Below the pieces are notes generated by a model, which was not told where the DNA came from, did no database searches, and saw only the letters and a program-made list of their open reading frames with translations. The translations under genes were made by a program, and so were the position numbers. DNA of 64,000 nt from an uncultured cyanobacterium (GTDB lineage: Bacteria; Cyanobacteriota; Cyanobacteriia; Cyanobacteriales; Nostocaceae), in assembly GCA_903848645.1 (NCBI GenBank), contig CAINGU010000100.1:62001-126000 (forward strand). The letters are read 5' to 3'. The first letter of the stretch is position 1. Each line of letters begins with the position of its first letter. Below, in pieces: positions 56,424 to 64,000 of the stretch.

Positions 56424-57119
56424 ATGTGGTTAAGTTTGTGTGGAGTGGTGGTTTTATTAGCTTACCTATTTGGTTCTTTTCCGACTGGATATTTAGCAGG
56501 TAAGCTATTAAAAGGAATTGATATTCGGGAAGTTGGTTCTGGTTCAACTGGTGCAACTAATGTTTTGAGAACTTTGGGTAAAGTTCCAGGGGCATTTGTG
56601 TTATTTATTGATGCTTTGAAGGGTGGATTAGCAATAAATTTAGGTTATGCTTTATTTAATATTGCTTCTAGTCAGAATTTAATTCCACCAACTGTAAATA
56701 TCGAAATTTGGCAACCTTATTTAGTTACTTTAACTGGATTAGCTGCCCTTTTAGGCCATAGTAAATCAATCTTTTTAGGCTTTACTGGTGGTAAATCTGT
56801 GGCTAGTGGTGTGGGAATTTTGTTAGCGATAAGTTGGCAAGTAGGATTATCAACACTAGGAGTTTTTGCCGTAGTAATTGCTATTTCCCGAATTGTGTCT
56901 TTAAGTTCTATTGCTGGGGCTGTTGCTGTTTCTATTTTAATGGTGATTTTTCAGCAACCTTTAGCCTATATTCTTCTTGGTTTTGCTGGTGGTTTATATG
57001 TAATTATCCGTCACCGCACCAATATTGAGCGATTAATTGCCGGGACAGAACCAAAAATTGGGCAAAAGGTAGAAACACAAACAGAACAAACTACTGATAG
57101 CAGAATTCAGGAGTCATAA
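56424..57119 (+). CDS. plsY: Acyl-phosphate glycerol-3-phosphate acyltransferase
   Basis: The protein has 231 residues and several membrane helices. PlsY motifs are present: GSFPTGYLAGK, GSGSTGATNVLRTLGK, KGGLAINLG, GHSKSIFLGFTGGKSVASG and a C-terminal IIRHRTNIERLIAGTEPKIG. It makes lysophosphatidic acid from acyl-phosphate and glycerol-3-phosphate, the first step of membrane lipid synthesis. Its 5' edge is a tandem repeat, so the promoter may lie further upstream in the cluster. Confidence 0.95.
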   Translation: MWLSLCGVVVLLAYLFGSFPTGYLAGKLLKGIDIREVGSGSTGATNVLRTLGKVPGAFVLFIDALKGGLAINLGYALFNIASSQNLIPPTVNIEIWQPYLVTLTGLAALLGHSKSIFLGFTGGKSVASGVGILLAISWQVGLSTLGVFAVVIAISRIVSLSSIAGAVAVSILMVIFQQPLAYILLGFAGGLYVIIRHRTNIERLIAGTEPKIGQKVETQTEQTTDSRIQES

Positions 57120-57249
57120 GTCATAAGTCACGAATAAAAGACTTTCCCTCCCCCTCGTCCTTTTTTTTGACAAACTTGCGTTTACTAATTGATGCGTAAA
57201 ACGATATGATATAAGACATCACTTCAGTCATCAAAATAATGAACGCGCT

Positions 57250-57525
57250 ATGAAAACAGAAACCGTTCGCACGACATTAACCATTCCCAGGGAACTCCTA
57301 GAAGCCACAGATAAAGCAGTTTTAGAAGGAAAAGCTAAAAATCGGAATGATTTTGTCGCTCAGGCTTTACGAAGAGAATTAGCAGTGCAAAAGCGCTCCG
57401 AAATTGATGCTGCATTAGCAGAAATGGCCAATGACCCAGATTACCAGGCAGAAGTCCTCAAGTTAGAATTAGAATTTGCGACAGCGCAGTGGGAGGCCTT
57501 GCAGTTAGGGGAATCTCCAAGATGA
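57250..57525 (+). CDS. Ribbon-helix-helix antitoxin (MazE-type)
   Basis: The protein has 91 residues. It starts with the RHH DNA-binding strand and helices (TVRTTLTIPRELLEATDKAV, then NRNDFVAQALRREL). The tail is acidic (EIDAALAEMANDPDYQAEVLKLELE) and would wrap the toxin. Its stop codon overlaps the toxin start in ATGA. It would repress the operon from the promoter near 57190-57240. Confidence 0.88.
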   Translation: MKTETVRTTLTIPRELLEATDKAVLEGKAKNRNDFVAQALRRELAVQKRSEIDAALAEMANDPDYQAEVLKLELEFATAQWEALQLGESPR

Positions 57526-57866
57526 GAAGGGGTGAGGTGTATGATGCGCGTCTAGAAACGACTGAAGGCTCAGAACAGGGAGGAACTCGCCCAGTAATCA
57601 TTGTCAGTCGTGATGTGATTAATCTATCCAGCCCAGTAGTTTTAGCAGTACCTTGTACCACTTATCAAGACGGGAAGCGAGTTTACCCGACTCAAGTTTT
57701 AATTCTATCACCAGATGGCGGACTTAAGAAAGACTCAATCGCAATGGCAGATCAGGTGCGGGTGTTATCTAAAACCCGCTTTTTGCGTTTAAGAGGTGTA
57801 CTTTCTGGGGTGGTAATGGCACATCTGGAACAAGCGTTATTAATTGCCCTAGATTTATCGGGGTGA
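57522..57866 (+). CDS. MazF/PemK-family mRNA interferase
   Basis: This 114-residue toxin starts MRRGEVYDARLETTEGSEQGGTRPVIIVSRD, the standard MazF opening with the catalytic Arg in GGTRP and VVLAVPCTT in the core. DSIAMADQVRVLSKTRF carries the second active-site region. The start was set at the ATGA overlap with the antitoxin; an upstream frame is not family-like. It cuts mRNA at short motifs that cannot be predicted here. Confidence 0.92.
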   Translation: MRRGEVYDARLETTEGSEQGGTRPVIIVSRDVINLSSPVVLAVPCTTYQDGKRVYPTQVLILSPDGGLKKDSIAMADQVRVLSKTRFLRLRGVLSGVVMAHLEQALLIALDLSG

Positions 57867-58060
57867 AGTAATTCAATATTAGGACTTCTACAGCACTTTC
57901 CGGTGTTATGAGGTACATATCCAGCGGGCAAGATGCCCGCACTACAAGAGTTTCATAATTCAAGTTTGTACCTCATTAGAGCGAAATTTACTGTATCTAT
58001 TTGATTTTTTAACTATCCGTAGGGTGGGCAATGCCCACCACAGGTTTTTGTGAGCATTGC
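57867..58060. other. Convergent spacer
   Basis: A GCGGGCAAGATGCCCGCAC palindrome (57926-57944) and a GTGGGCAATGCCCACCAC palindrome (58024-58041) lie between the MazF and DUF3685 gene ends. They are dispersed repeats and may also act as weak terminators. Confidence 0.6.
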
Positions 58061-59776
58061 CTATTCGCTCTTCCTGCGTGGTCTTTTTTCTGTTAATGAA
58101 ACACTGCCAATTCCTTGTAAAATACCCCGGCCAATTAAACCTAAACCTTTGCCAATTACTTGAGTCAGCACAAAAACAATTCCACTTCCTAAAAAACCTA
58201 CTAATGATTGTATGCGTGGGGAAATGGCATCTCGAAATTCTAGCATTAATGTTACCCCTAGAGGAATACCAGAAAGTTCTGCTAATTCTTGGTTACGAGC
58301 GGCATAAATTGATATTTTAGCAATACCACGAGACGCAAAAACGAATAATTCATAACGGCTTTCAAAAATTGTTTGTGCTTCCGTTATATATTGATGTAAT
58401 TTGTATTTCCAAGATAAGTTATTTCTAAATTTTTCCATTTCTCTCGTGGAAATTATTTGACGATGATAAAAGTTTTGTTTGATGGTTTCTACATCTGCTA
58501 AATAATTTAATAATGGTTGAATTACACTATTAGCTATATGAATAAATAAATTTTCTAAAATTACTAATGCTTGAGATTGAGCTTCTTTGCTGGCTGCTGG
58601 ATAAGACATATTATCAATATATAAATCTGTCAATAATACCAAATAAGATAATAATTCAAAAAACAAGGGAACTTTCTTGATTATTTCTGTTTGTGAATCT
58701 GTGGTTTTATCTAATAAAAACTTAACTAGGTTGATTTCTTGTTTATCTAATATCACATGAGAGTAATTACCAAAAAAATTTGTAATGGTGAATTGCCATA
58801 AATCCATTAAAATCTGATCTTGTAAATTAAATAGTTGATTTCTGTCAAAATTAAAAGCACGTATTTCATCCAACTGCTGAGAAAATTTACGGAAGATAAT
58901 ATAAAGCAACTCTCGCTTTTTATCTTCTCGGAGAATATCAATTTCTAAAGGTGTATTAGTCAGATTATCTAAAGGAAATTGCAGTTTACTTAAACATAAT
59001 GTTAATAATTCAGCTTGCAGTTGTTGAGAACTAACTACAGGTGGTATATTAATCAATGGTTGTGTATCTGGTTTGATAGTAGCTTGGTTGAGATGGGCAT
59101 CTAATGATGGTAATTGATTTTCTGGTAGTATTTGTTGTCTTTCCGGGGGTACTATCAATAAATGATTAACAACCCAACGAGCCGCTAAAAGTTCGCGTCG
59201 TTGTCCTGCTAAAATTACCTGATCTAATAGGTTGATTCCCGGTATTTTTAATTCTTCTGTGACTTGATGGAGAGTATGATTAATGTAGTTAATTCCTGAA
59301 CTTTGTAAGTTATTTCGCAACTTGACAAATGGTAGAGAAGATAAGGGAGGATGAGAAATTTCTGGATCTGTGAACCAATAATCACCACCATTGGCTACCT
59401 TTTCAAGAATGGGGACTAATTGAGAAATGGATATACCTTTAGGACAATACCCATTTATCCCTGCCGCTTTTGCGGATATGAGTAATTCTGGTTGAGATAT
59501 AGAACTAAGGAGTAATACAGCTATCTGAGGGTATAAAGTTTTCAGTTGTTTACAGAATTGCCATCCCAATCGCTGATTATCTAATGCTAAGATGATTAAT
59601 TTAATTTGCCGAGGATTTTTAGCTAGTATTTCTGCTAAAACCTGCAAAGCAGCAGTATCCGTAGCAACATCTGCTATGACCTGTAAATTAGGAATAGCTT
59701 CCAGTGTTACCTTTAGTCCTAAACGGAAAATGGGATCTGGGTCAATTAATAAGAATTCTAAAGGGGAATCACTCAT
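58061..59776 (-). CDS. Receiver-like domain + DUF3685 protein
   Basis: The protein has 571 residues. The first 130 resemble a response-regulator receiver: FLLIDPDPIFRLGLK with the acidic pair, then IILALDNQRLGW where the phospho-acceptor Asp would sit, and LLSSISQPE and GYCPKGIS, with the Lys in place. The DUF3685 domain (about 190-560) is helical with two hydrophobic stretches near the end. DUF3685 occurs in cyanobacteria with no known role. The ATG at 59776 was chosen over a TTG four codons upstream. It is divergent from the NACHT gene. Confidence 0.8.
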   Translation of the reverse strand: MSDSPLEFLLIDPDPIFRLGLKVTLEAIPNLQVIADVATDTAALQVLAEILAKNPRQIKLIILALDNQRLGWQFCKQLKTLYPQIAVLLLSSISQPELLISAKAAGINGYCPKGISISQLVPILEKVANGGDYWFTDPEISHPPLSSLPFVKLRNNLQSSGINYINHTLHQVTEELKIPGINLLDQVILAGQRRELLAARWVVNHLLIVPPERQQILPENQLPSLDAHLNQATIKPDTQPLINIPPVVSSQQLQAELLTLCLSKLQFPLDNLTNTPLEIDILREDKKRELLYIIFRKFSQQLDEIRAFNFDRNQLFNLQDQILMDLWQFTITNFFGNYSHVILDKQEINLVKFLLDKTTDSQTEIIKKVPLFFELLSYLVLLTDLYIDNMSYPAASKEAQSQALVILENLFIHIANSVIQPLLNYLADVETIKQNFYHRQIISTREMEKFRNNLSWKYKLHQYITEAQTIFESRYELFVFASRGIAKISIYAARNQELAELSGIPLGVTLMLEFRDAISPRIQSLVGFLGSGIVFVLTQVIGKGLGLIGRGILQGIGSVSLTEKRPRRKSE

Positions 59777-59871
59777 TAGTATACTCAATTATTTACTTAT
59801 TTTTGTTTATTGATCAATGTGTTATAAATTGCATGACAATTTCGATATACAGCCATTTACTATGTAATTAA

Positions 59872-62800
59872 ATGAACTTGAGTATTAGGCACTGGTTAAA
59901 AGAGCGTCATCTAACTATCAACGAAAACAAAGAATTGTCCACTGGGCAAATCGGTGCTATTGCCTATCGTATCGTCCACGAGATAGAGTCCAAAACCCTG
60001 ACACCATTTGACATTTGTACTTTCGCTGAGGTATTAGTATTACCACTAAATATGGTGTTGCAAGAAATACCTCTTCTATCCCAGTTAACGGCAAGTGTCT
60101 TAGGTAGTTTCAGTCAAAAACAGGCATTAAGACGTAACGAAGGAACATGGTTAGCGTTTCAAATTGCCTATCTCCAAGCTTTACAACAGATTCTGCTTCA
60201 GGAAGCTAGTCTCAATAGACAATGGTTGGATAGAGCTATTATTCCTATAAACCCTATTAATGGGGAAATAGAAGAACTTACCCTTTTAGATAGCAAATTA
60301 GAAGAATTGCTTAAAAATCTCAGTCCAGGTAAGTTAACAGATAAACAAGCTGAACAAGCACTTGCTTTGGTTGCGGACTCATTGCTAGTTCAACAAATGA
60401 ATAGTGCTACACTAGCTTGGTTAGTGGCTAATGGTGCAGAAGAAACAGAAGCTAAATTGTTAATTAAACGGTTGCTGCACTCACTTCCAGGTCACTTACT
60501 CATAGTTATTACTAATAATGCTGCCCCCTTAGCTCAACTGCAAAAATTTGTCCGTTTGGGTAATTCATTACCCCCAGATACTATTAACTCACAAATTGAA
60601 TTATCCGGTATAGTTAACTTCTCCACAGTTGCGGATAAAATTGATTTATACCGAGAATATTATCGAGCCAGTTTACTGCAAAGTCGCAGTATGCCTTTAT
60701 ACATAGAATCCTTTGCTTTGAAGGATATATATGTTCCTCTTACTGGTTTATTATGTGACAAAATTGCTGATGATGTTGAGAAAAAAGATGTCAAACCTTT
60801 AGATTTAATGGCTTGGGGTCGGGAACAATTAGATGATTTAACAACTATTGCGGTAATTGAATCAGAATCTGGTTATGGTAAAACTACTTTTTGCCAAACT
60901 TGGGCAGCAGAAATAGCAGAGGAATATTACCCTACTTGGATACCAGTTTTGATTCGTTTACGAGATATTAATTATGGCAAAAATTTGGCAGAAACTCTTA
61001 ATTCTGCTTTTTCTGTCAATGAAAAAATTAATCTAGGAAATTGGCTAGAACAGGATTATCCTCGGTGTTTGTTGCTTCTAGATGGCTTGGATGAATTATA
61101 CCCAATTGGGCAAAATAATCGGGCAAAAACGATTTTTATTGACCAATTGCTTAAATTTCAATCTCAGGCTAAACATAAAATTGTATTAACAAGTCGATGC
61201 AACATACTGGCTAAAATTGCTCCCGAATTATTAGCAATATCACAAAAAATCACAATTCAGGCATTGGATATAGATGAACTAAGGCAATGGTTTCAACATT
61301 GGTCAGTAGTACAATCTTTATCTATTGCCCAAAACTTCTTTACGTTCTTAAAAAAGGCTGGTTTATTTGCTAAACCATCAAATTTATCAGGATTATCTAG
61401 TCTGGTGCGTCAACCATTAATGTTGTATCTGTTGGGGATTTTACACCGTGAAGGACTACTAGAAGATGAACTGTTGGAATTAGGAGTTCATAATCAACAG
61501 GGGAATTATGCACCTTTATTGTGGGAAATATATCATCGTTTAAGTCGCTGGTTGTTAGGTTATCCGCAAACAAATGGCATCAAAACTATGTTATTACGCG
61601 CTGGAACTAACCACATTCATCGGACACCAGAAGCGATCGCTAATTTACTTATGGGTTGTCATCCCCAAGATTTACTCAATCAAATGCAAAATATCGCTTT
61701 GAAAATTCTCCATAGCGATCGCTATCAAGTTAACTTACCTTTAGAATCAACTAACCAAAACTTACCAGTTTTTTACTTTCGCTCACGTCTCATCAATACA
61801 GAGAAAGAATCAAAAATCAGCGTTGAATTCTCTCACCCTAAACTAGGAGAATATCTTTGTGTCCAAGCTATAGTTAGTCAACTACAAGCACTGACGCAAC
61901 AACAAGAAGATACTTATGGAAAAATTACCTTTATCATTAATTCTCCCATAAGTTTTGCCCAGCAAATTTATCAACTATTTGGTTATGGTATTCTCTGTCA
62001 GGATCTGGAAATACTTCTCCTAGAAGGATTACAAAAACAGCAAAATCAAGGATTTTCTTTGGTAATTTTGTATCAACGTTTAGAAGATTTTTGGCGTGAT
62101 TACTGTCAAAGTCGTTGGTTAAATGAAGGGATAACCCATCAAGCTTGGAATTATTTACAAACTCTCCACAACCCTATTAATGTTGAGCAAATAAATGCCG
62201 CAGTTGGATTAAATGTATTTTTACTGCTTTGTCATCTTGCAACCGCAGCCAAAACAACTTTTTGGCCTTGTGGTAATCCCTCAAATTTAGCAGAATTCTA
62301 TCCTCATGCACTCATTGAGTTAATGAATCGCATAGGAATTCTACACAAACACGCTTTTTCATCTCGGATCTTCTCCCAATTACTAACTGGTATTAATCTT
62401 TCTGGTGCGTCATTATCAAATGTGATGTGGAATGGTGCTAATCTTCAGGGTGTTAATTTATCTGATACAGAATTAATCGGTGCAAATTTAGTTAACACCA
62501 ACTTACAACAGGCTAACTTACAACGAGCCAATCTTAGCAACGCAAACCTCAGTGGTGCAAATCTTCAACGAGTCAGTCTTACTAATGCTAACCTCACCAA
62601 TGCTAATCTCACTAACGCTAATTTAACAGGAGTAAATCTCAATTCCGTCAATCTCACTCAAACTTGCTTATTTGGGGCTATCCTAGACGATGCTGATAAG
62701 GAATTTGCAGCCATTAATGGTGCTTTATTGTCACCAAATGACTTTCCTTCTGTAATTGATTTACAGTTAAATGAGCTATACTCTAATACTGAGATTATTC

Positions 62801-62925
62801 CCAGCAATAGTGAAACCGGAATTTGGGTATCTAATACATCATCCATTCATCCACCAATTCAAATAGCGGAAGGTATTCCTCTCTTAACAACAGACTTGAA
62901 TGAAGATGATTATGATCATCAATAA
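59872..62925 (+). CDS. NACHT-type STAND NTPase with pentapeptide repeats
   Basis: The protein has 1017 residues. The N-terminal helical part (1-300) is not a recognised domain. The NACHT NTPase has Walker A ESGYGKTT (residues 332-339) and Walker B LLLLDGLDEL (residues 400-409, core Asp404-Asp407-Glu408). A helical region follows. From about residue 845 to 960 there are pentapeptide repeats (A-N-L-x-x units such as ANLSNANLSGANL). This layout is common in filamentous cyanobacteria, where the repeats probably sense a partner and the NTPase triggers an effector. The N-terminal part could be the effector, but no nuclease or TIR motif is visible. Defence or signalling roles are both possible. Confidence 0.85.
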   Translation: MNLSIRHWLKERHLTINENKELSTGQIGAIAYRIVHEIESKTLTPFDICTFAEVLVLPLNMVLQEIPLLSQLTASVLGSFSQKQALRRNEGTWLAFQIAYLQALQQILLQEASLNRQWLDRAIIPINPINGEIEELTLLDSKLEELLKNLSPGKLTDKQAEQALALVADSLLVQQMNSATLAWLVANGAEETEAKLLIKRLLHSLPGHLLIVITNNAAPLAQLQKFVRLGNSLPPDTINSQIELSGIVNFSTVADKIDLYREYYRASLLQSRSMPLYIESFALKDIYVPLTGLLCDKIADDVEKKDVKPLDLMAWGREQLDDLTTIAVIESESGYGKTTFCQTWAAEIAEEYYPTWIPVLIRLRDINYGKNLAETLNSAFSVNEKINLGNWLEQDYPRCLLLLDGLDELYPIGQNNRAKTIFIDQLLKFQSQAKHKIVLTSRCNILAKIAPELLAISQKITIQALDIDELRQWFQHWSVVQSLSIAQNFFTFLKKAGLFAKPSNLSGLSSLVRQPLMLYLLGILHREGLLEDELLELGVHNQQGNYAPLLWEIYHRLSRWLLGYPQTNGIKTMLLRAGTNHIHRTPEAIANLLMGCHPQDLLNQMQNIALKILHSDRYQVNLPLESTNQNLPVFYFRSRLINTEKESKISVEFSHPKLGEYLCVQAIVSQLQALTQQQEDTYGKITFIINSPISFAQQIYQLFGYGILCQDLEILLLEGLQKQQNQGFSLVILYQRLEDFWRDYCQSRWLNEGITHQAWNYLQTLHNPINVEQINAAVGLNVFLLLCHLATAAKTTFWPCGNPSNLAEFYPHALIELMNRIGILHKHAFSSRIFSQLLTGINLSGASLSNVMWNGANLQGVNLSDTELIGANLVNTNLQQANLQRANLSNANLSGANLQRVSLTNANLTNANLTNANLTGVNLNSVNLTQTCLFGAILDDADKEFAAINGALLSPNDFPSVIDLQLNELYSNTEIIPSNSETGIWVSNTSSIHPPIQIAEGIPLLTTDLNEDDYDHQ

Positions 62926-62968
62926 TTAGTGATTGGTAATTACTCTCTGTAGCCTGTAACCTGCTATA

Positions 62969-63415
62969 CTAATCACTTGGTTGCTGGCGATAACCATAAA
63001 AGTTAATAGTATATTCAGAAATCTTTATCCCTGTTTGTGCTTCTACTTGACGTAACAAGTCATCGGGTAGCTCTATATGCACATCTAAGATTTGATTTGT
63101 ATCTATACAATTAACATGACTGTGGGTATCACTAATATTTCCGTATAATCGCCCATCGCAATGTTCAATACATTCTATAATGCCTTGGCTAGATAAAGCT
63201 TCTAGATTTTGATAAACTGATGTATGTCCTATCTCCTTACCTTCTTTATTAAGACGATCATAAATCTCCCTAGCAGAAAGATGTTCCTTAGCTTGCCAAA
63301 GTAATTCTAAAACAAAACGACGCTGACGACTGACACGCATCCCCAAGACTTGACACCGAAGTAGAGCGTCTTCTAAAGAACGAATAGATTTAGGAGAACT
63401 TGCTTGCTTGTACAT
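62969..63415 (-). CDS. Fur-family regulator, PerR/FurC-like
   Basis: This 148-residue winged-helix protein has GMRVSRQRRFVLELLW, the recognition helix region EIGHTSVYQNLEAL and the regulatory metal ligands in DTHSHVNCIDT. The structural C-x-x-C pairs of Fur and Zur are absent, as in the peroxide sensor PerR (FurC) of Anabaena. It probably represses peroxide-defence genes. Its promoter region lies in 63416-63500. Confidence 0.75.
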   Translation of the reverse strand: MYKQASSPKSIRSLEDALLRCQVLGMRVSRQRRFVLELLWQAKEHLSAREIYDRLNKEGKEIGHTSVYQNLEALSSQGIIECIEHCDGRLYGNISDTHSHVNCIDTNQILDVHIELPDDLLRQVEAQTGIKISEYTINFYGYRQQPSD

Positions 63416-63457
63416 ATTTCAGTTTGTTAACTTTTAGGAAGTAGTAACCGCTATAGC

Positions 63458-63490
63458 AGGGAACAGGGAACAGGGAACAGGGAACAGAGT
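63458..63490. repeat. Tandem GGGAACA repeat
   Basis: Four to five GGGAACA heptamers lie upstream of the Fur-family gene. They match units at 13078 and 29116. Confidence 0.75.
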
Positions 63491-63701
63491 TGAAAATCTT
63501 GTAGTGTATGGTTTTTTAGATAAATTTTGTATCTCATTCAAGTGCATACCGCACTAATGTAATTGATAAATTCTTAATTTAAAACAAACTCATTACAACT
63601 TTAACTTAAAATTCGTCTAAATGTCTACCTAAAGGGGTTAAAAAGCTGCTACTGTGGATTCTCAACACTGTTGAGCAAGTAAGAAAGTAGCTATCATTCC
63701 C

Positions 63702-64000
63702 ATGACAATCACAATCACCCTCAACAACGACTCTATTTATAGTTTAGATTTATCCTCTGCCTTAGCGGTGATTGAACCACTGCTGCAAGAGGGAAACATT
63801 TCCTCCCATGAACAGCAACTACGTTTAGAAATTAATTATGAACGCGTTGAAAATGATCCACGGGAATTATCAGAAATTCCAGAGGTAAGGCTGTGGTTTG
63901 TGCGTCTTGATGCCAAGTATCCTTGGTTGCCATTTTTACTAGATTGGAAAGCGGGAGAATTAGCTCGGTATGCAGGTATGTTAGTACCTCATCAGTTTAG
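63702..64000 (+). CDS. CRR6-family NdhI maturation factor, N-terminal part
   Basis: A reading frame starting MTITITLNNDSIYSLDLSS runs off the right edge. The segment ELSEIPEVRLWFVRLDAKYP followed by WLPFLLDWKAGELARYAGML is the CRR6 (DUF1817) signature. In plants CRR6 is needed to assemble NdhI of the photosynthetic NDH-1 complex. About 99 residues are visible, and the C-terminal third is outside. The ATG at 63702 is the likely start. Confidence 0.85.
   Translation, partial: MTITITLNNDSIYSLDLSSALAVIEPLLQEGNISSHEQQLRLEINYERVENDPRELSEIPEVRLWFVRLDAKYPWLPFLLDWKAGELARYAGMLVPHQF

Overview
The window comes from a cyanobacterium, most likely a filamentous heterocyst-forming one (Nostocales: Anabaena, Nostoc or Dolichospermum type). 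The evidence is the photosystem II small subunits PsbM and PsbK, the start of a CRR6-type NdhI maturation factor, the cyanobacteria-restricted DUF3119, DUF3086 and DUF3685 proteins, two PEP-CTERM proteins, a C-terminal remnant of XisI, many HIP1 octamers (GCGATCGC), AT-rich spacers, and short tandem repeats of the kind common in this order. No rRNA, tRNA, CRISPR array or transposase gene was seen.

Layout. 0-3.5 kb: end of a STAS-domain gene, DedA membrane protein, argG, a family 2 glycosyltransferase. 3.5-8.3 kb: an accessory patch with an HTH-STAND ATPase, a DNA methyltransferase fused to an Mrr-like nuclease domain, and two toxin-antitoxin pairs. 8.7-11.7 kb: universal stress protein, then psbM, a 2Fe-2S ferredoxin, psbK and tgt on the minus strand. 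11.9-23.7 kb, mostly minus strand: a PEP-CTERM protein, RqcH/NFACT, a frameshifted Rpn/DUF4351-type gene, a sucrose-phosphate-synthase-like glycosyltransferase, an RRM RNA-binding protein, a TPR/M48 protein that has lost its protease motif, and prfC. 24.3-32.5 kb: an AstE/AspA-type deacylase, an extracytoplasmic phospholipase D with an EF-hand, a cysteine desulfurase, a VapBC pair, a RhlE-like helicase, an SDR and a Uma2 nuclease. 33-39.9 kb: a PEP-CTERM protein with a very long Thr-Pro linker, ftsE, menH, a histidine kinase, an InrS/CsoR-type metal sensor and an HtrA protease. 40-46.8 kb: a cytosolic HTH-periplasmic-binding-protein fusion, a small membrane protein and the hydantoinase/5-oxoprolinase subunits hyuA and hyuB. 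46.9-57.9 kb: TPR protein, broken hicB, GH116 glucosidase, GT4 glycosyltransferase, the MlaE-DUF3119-DUF3086-plsY cluster for envelope lipids, and a MazEF pair. 58-64 kb: DUF3685 receiver protein, a 1017-residue NACHT-pentapeptide protein, a PerR/FurC-like regulator and the start of a crr6-like gene.

Most interesting items. (1) Four copies of a non-autonomous element share the terminal repeat GAGGNTGTTTGAAAAGT and have different cores. Three are flanked by a 3-bp TTA/TAA duplication; one breaks a hicB antitoxin gene, one ends at the menH stop codon and one lies 16 bp before the methyltransferase. (2) An approximately 97-bp upstream region is duplicated in front of two neighbouring genes, the small membrane protein and hyuA, next to the cytosolic HTH-binding-protein sensor; this suggests a sensor-regulated 5-oxoproline/hydantoin locus. 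(3) The methyltransferase-Mrr fusion lies next to an HTH-STAND ATPase. (4) An M48-family protein has all its zinc-site residues replaced. (5) A phospholipase D carries a canonical EF-hand loop inserted before its first HKD motif.
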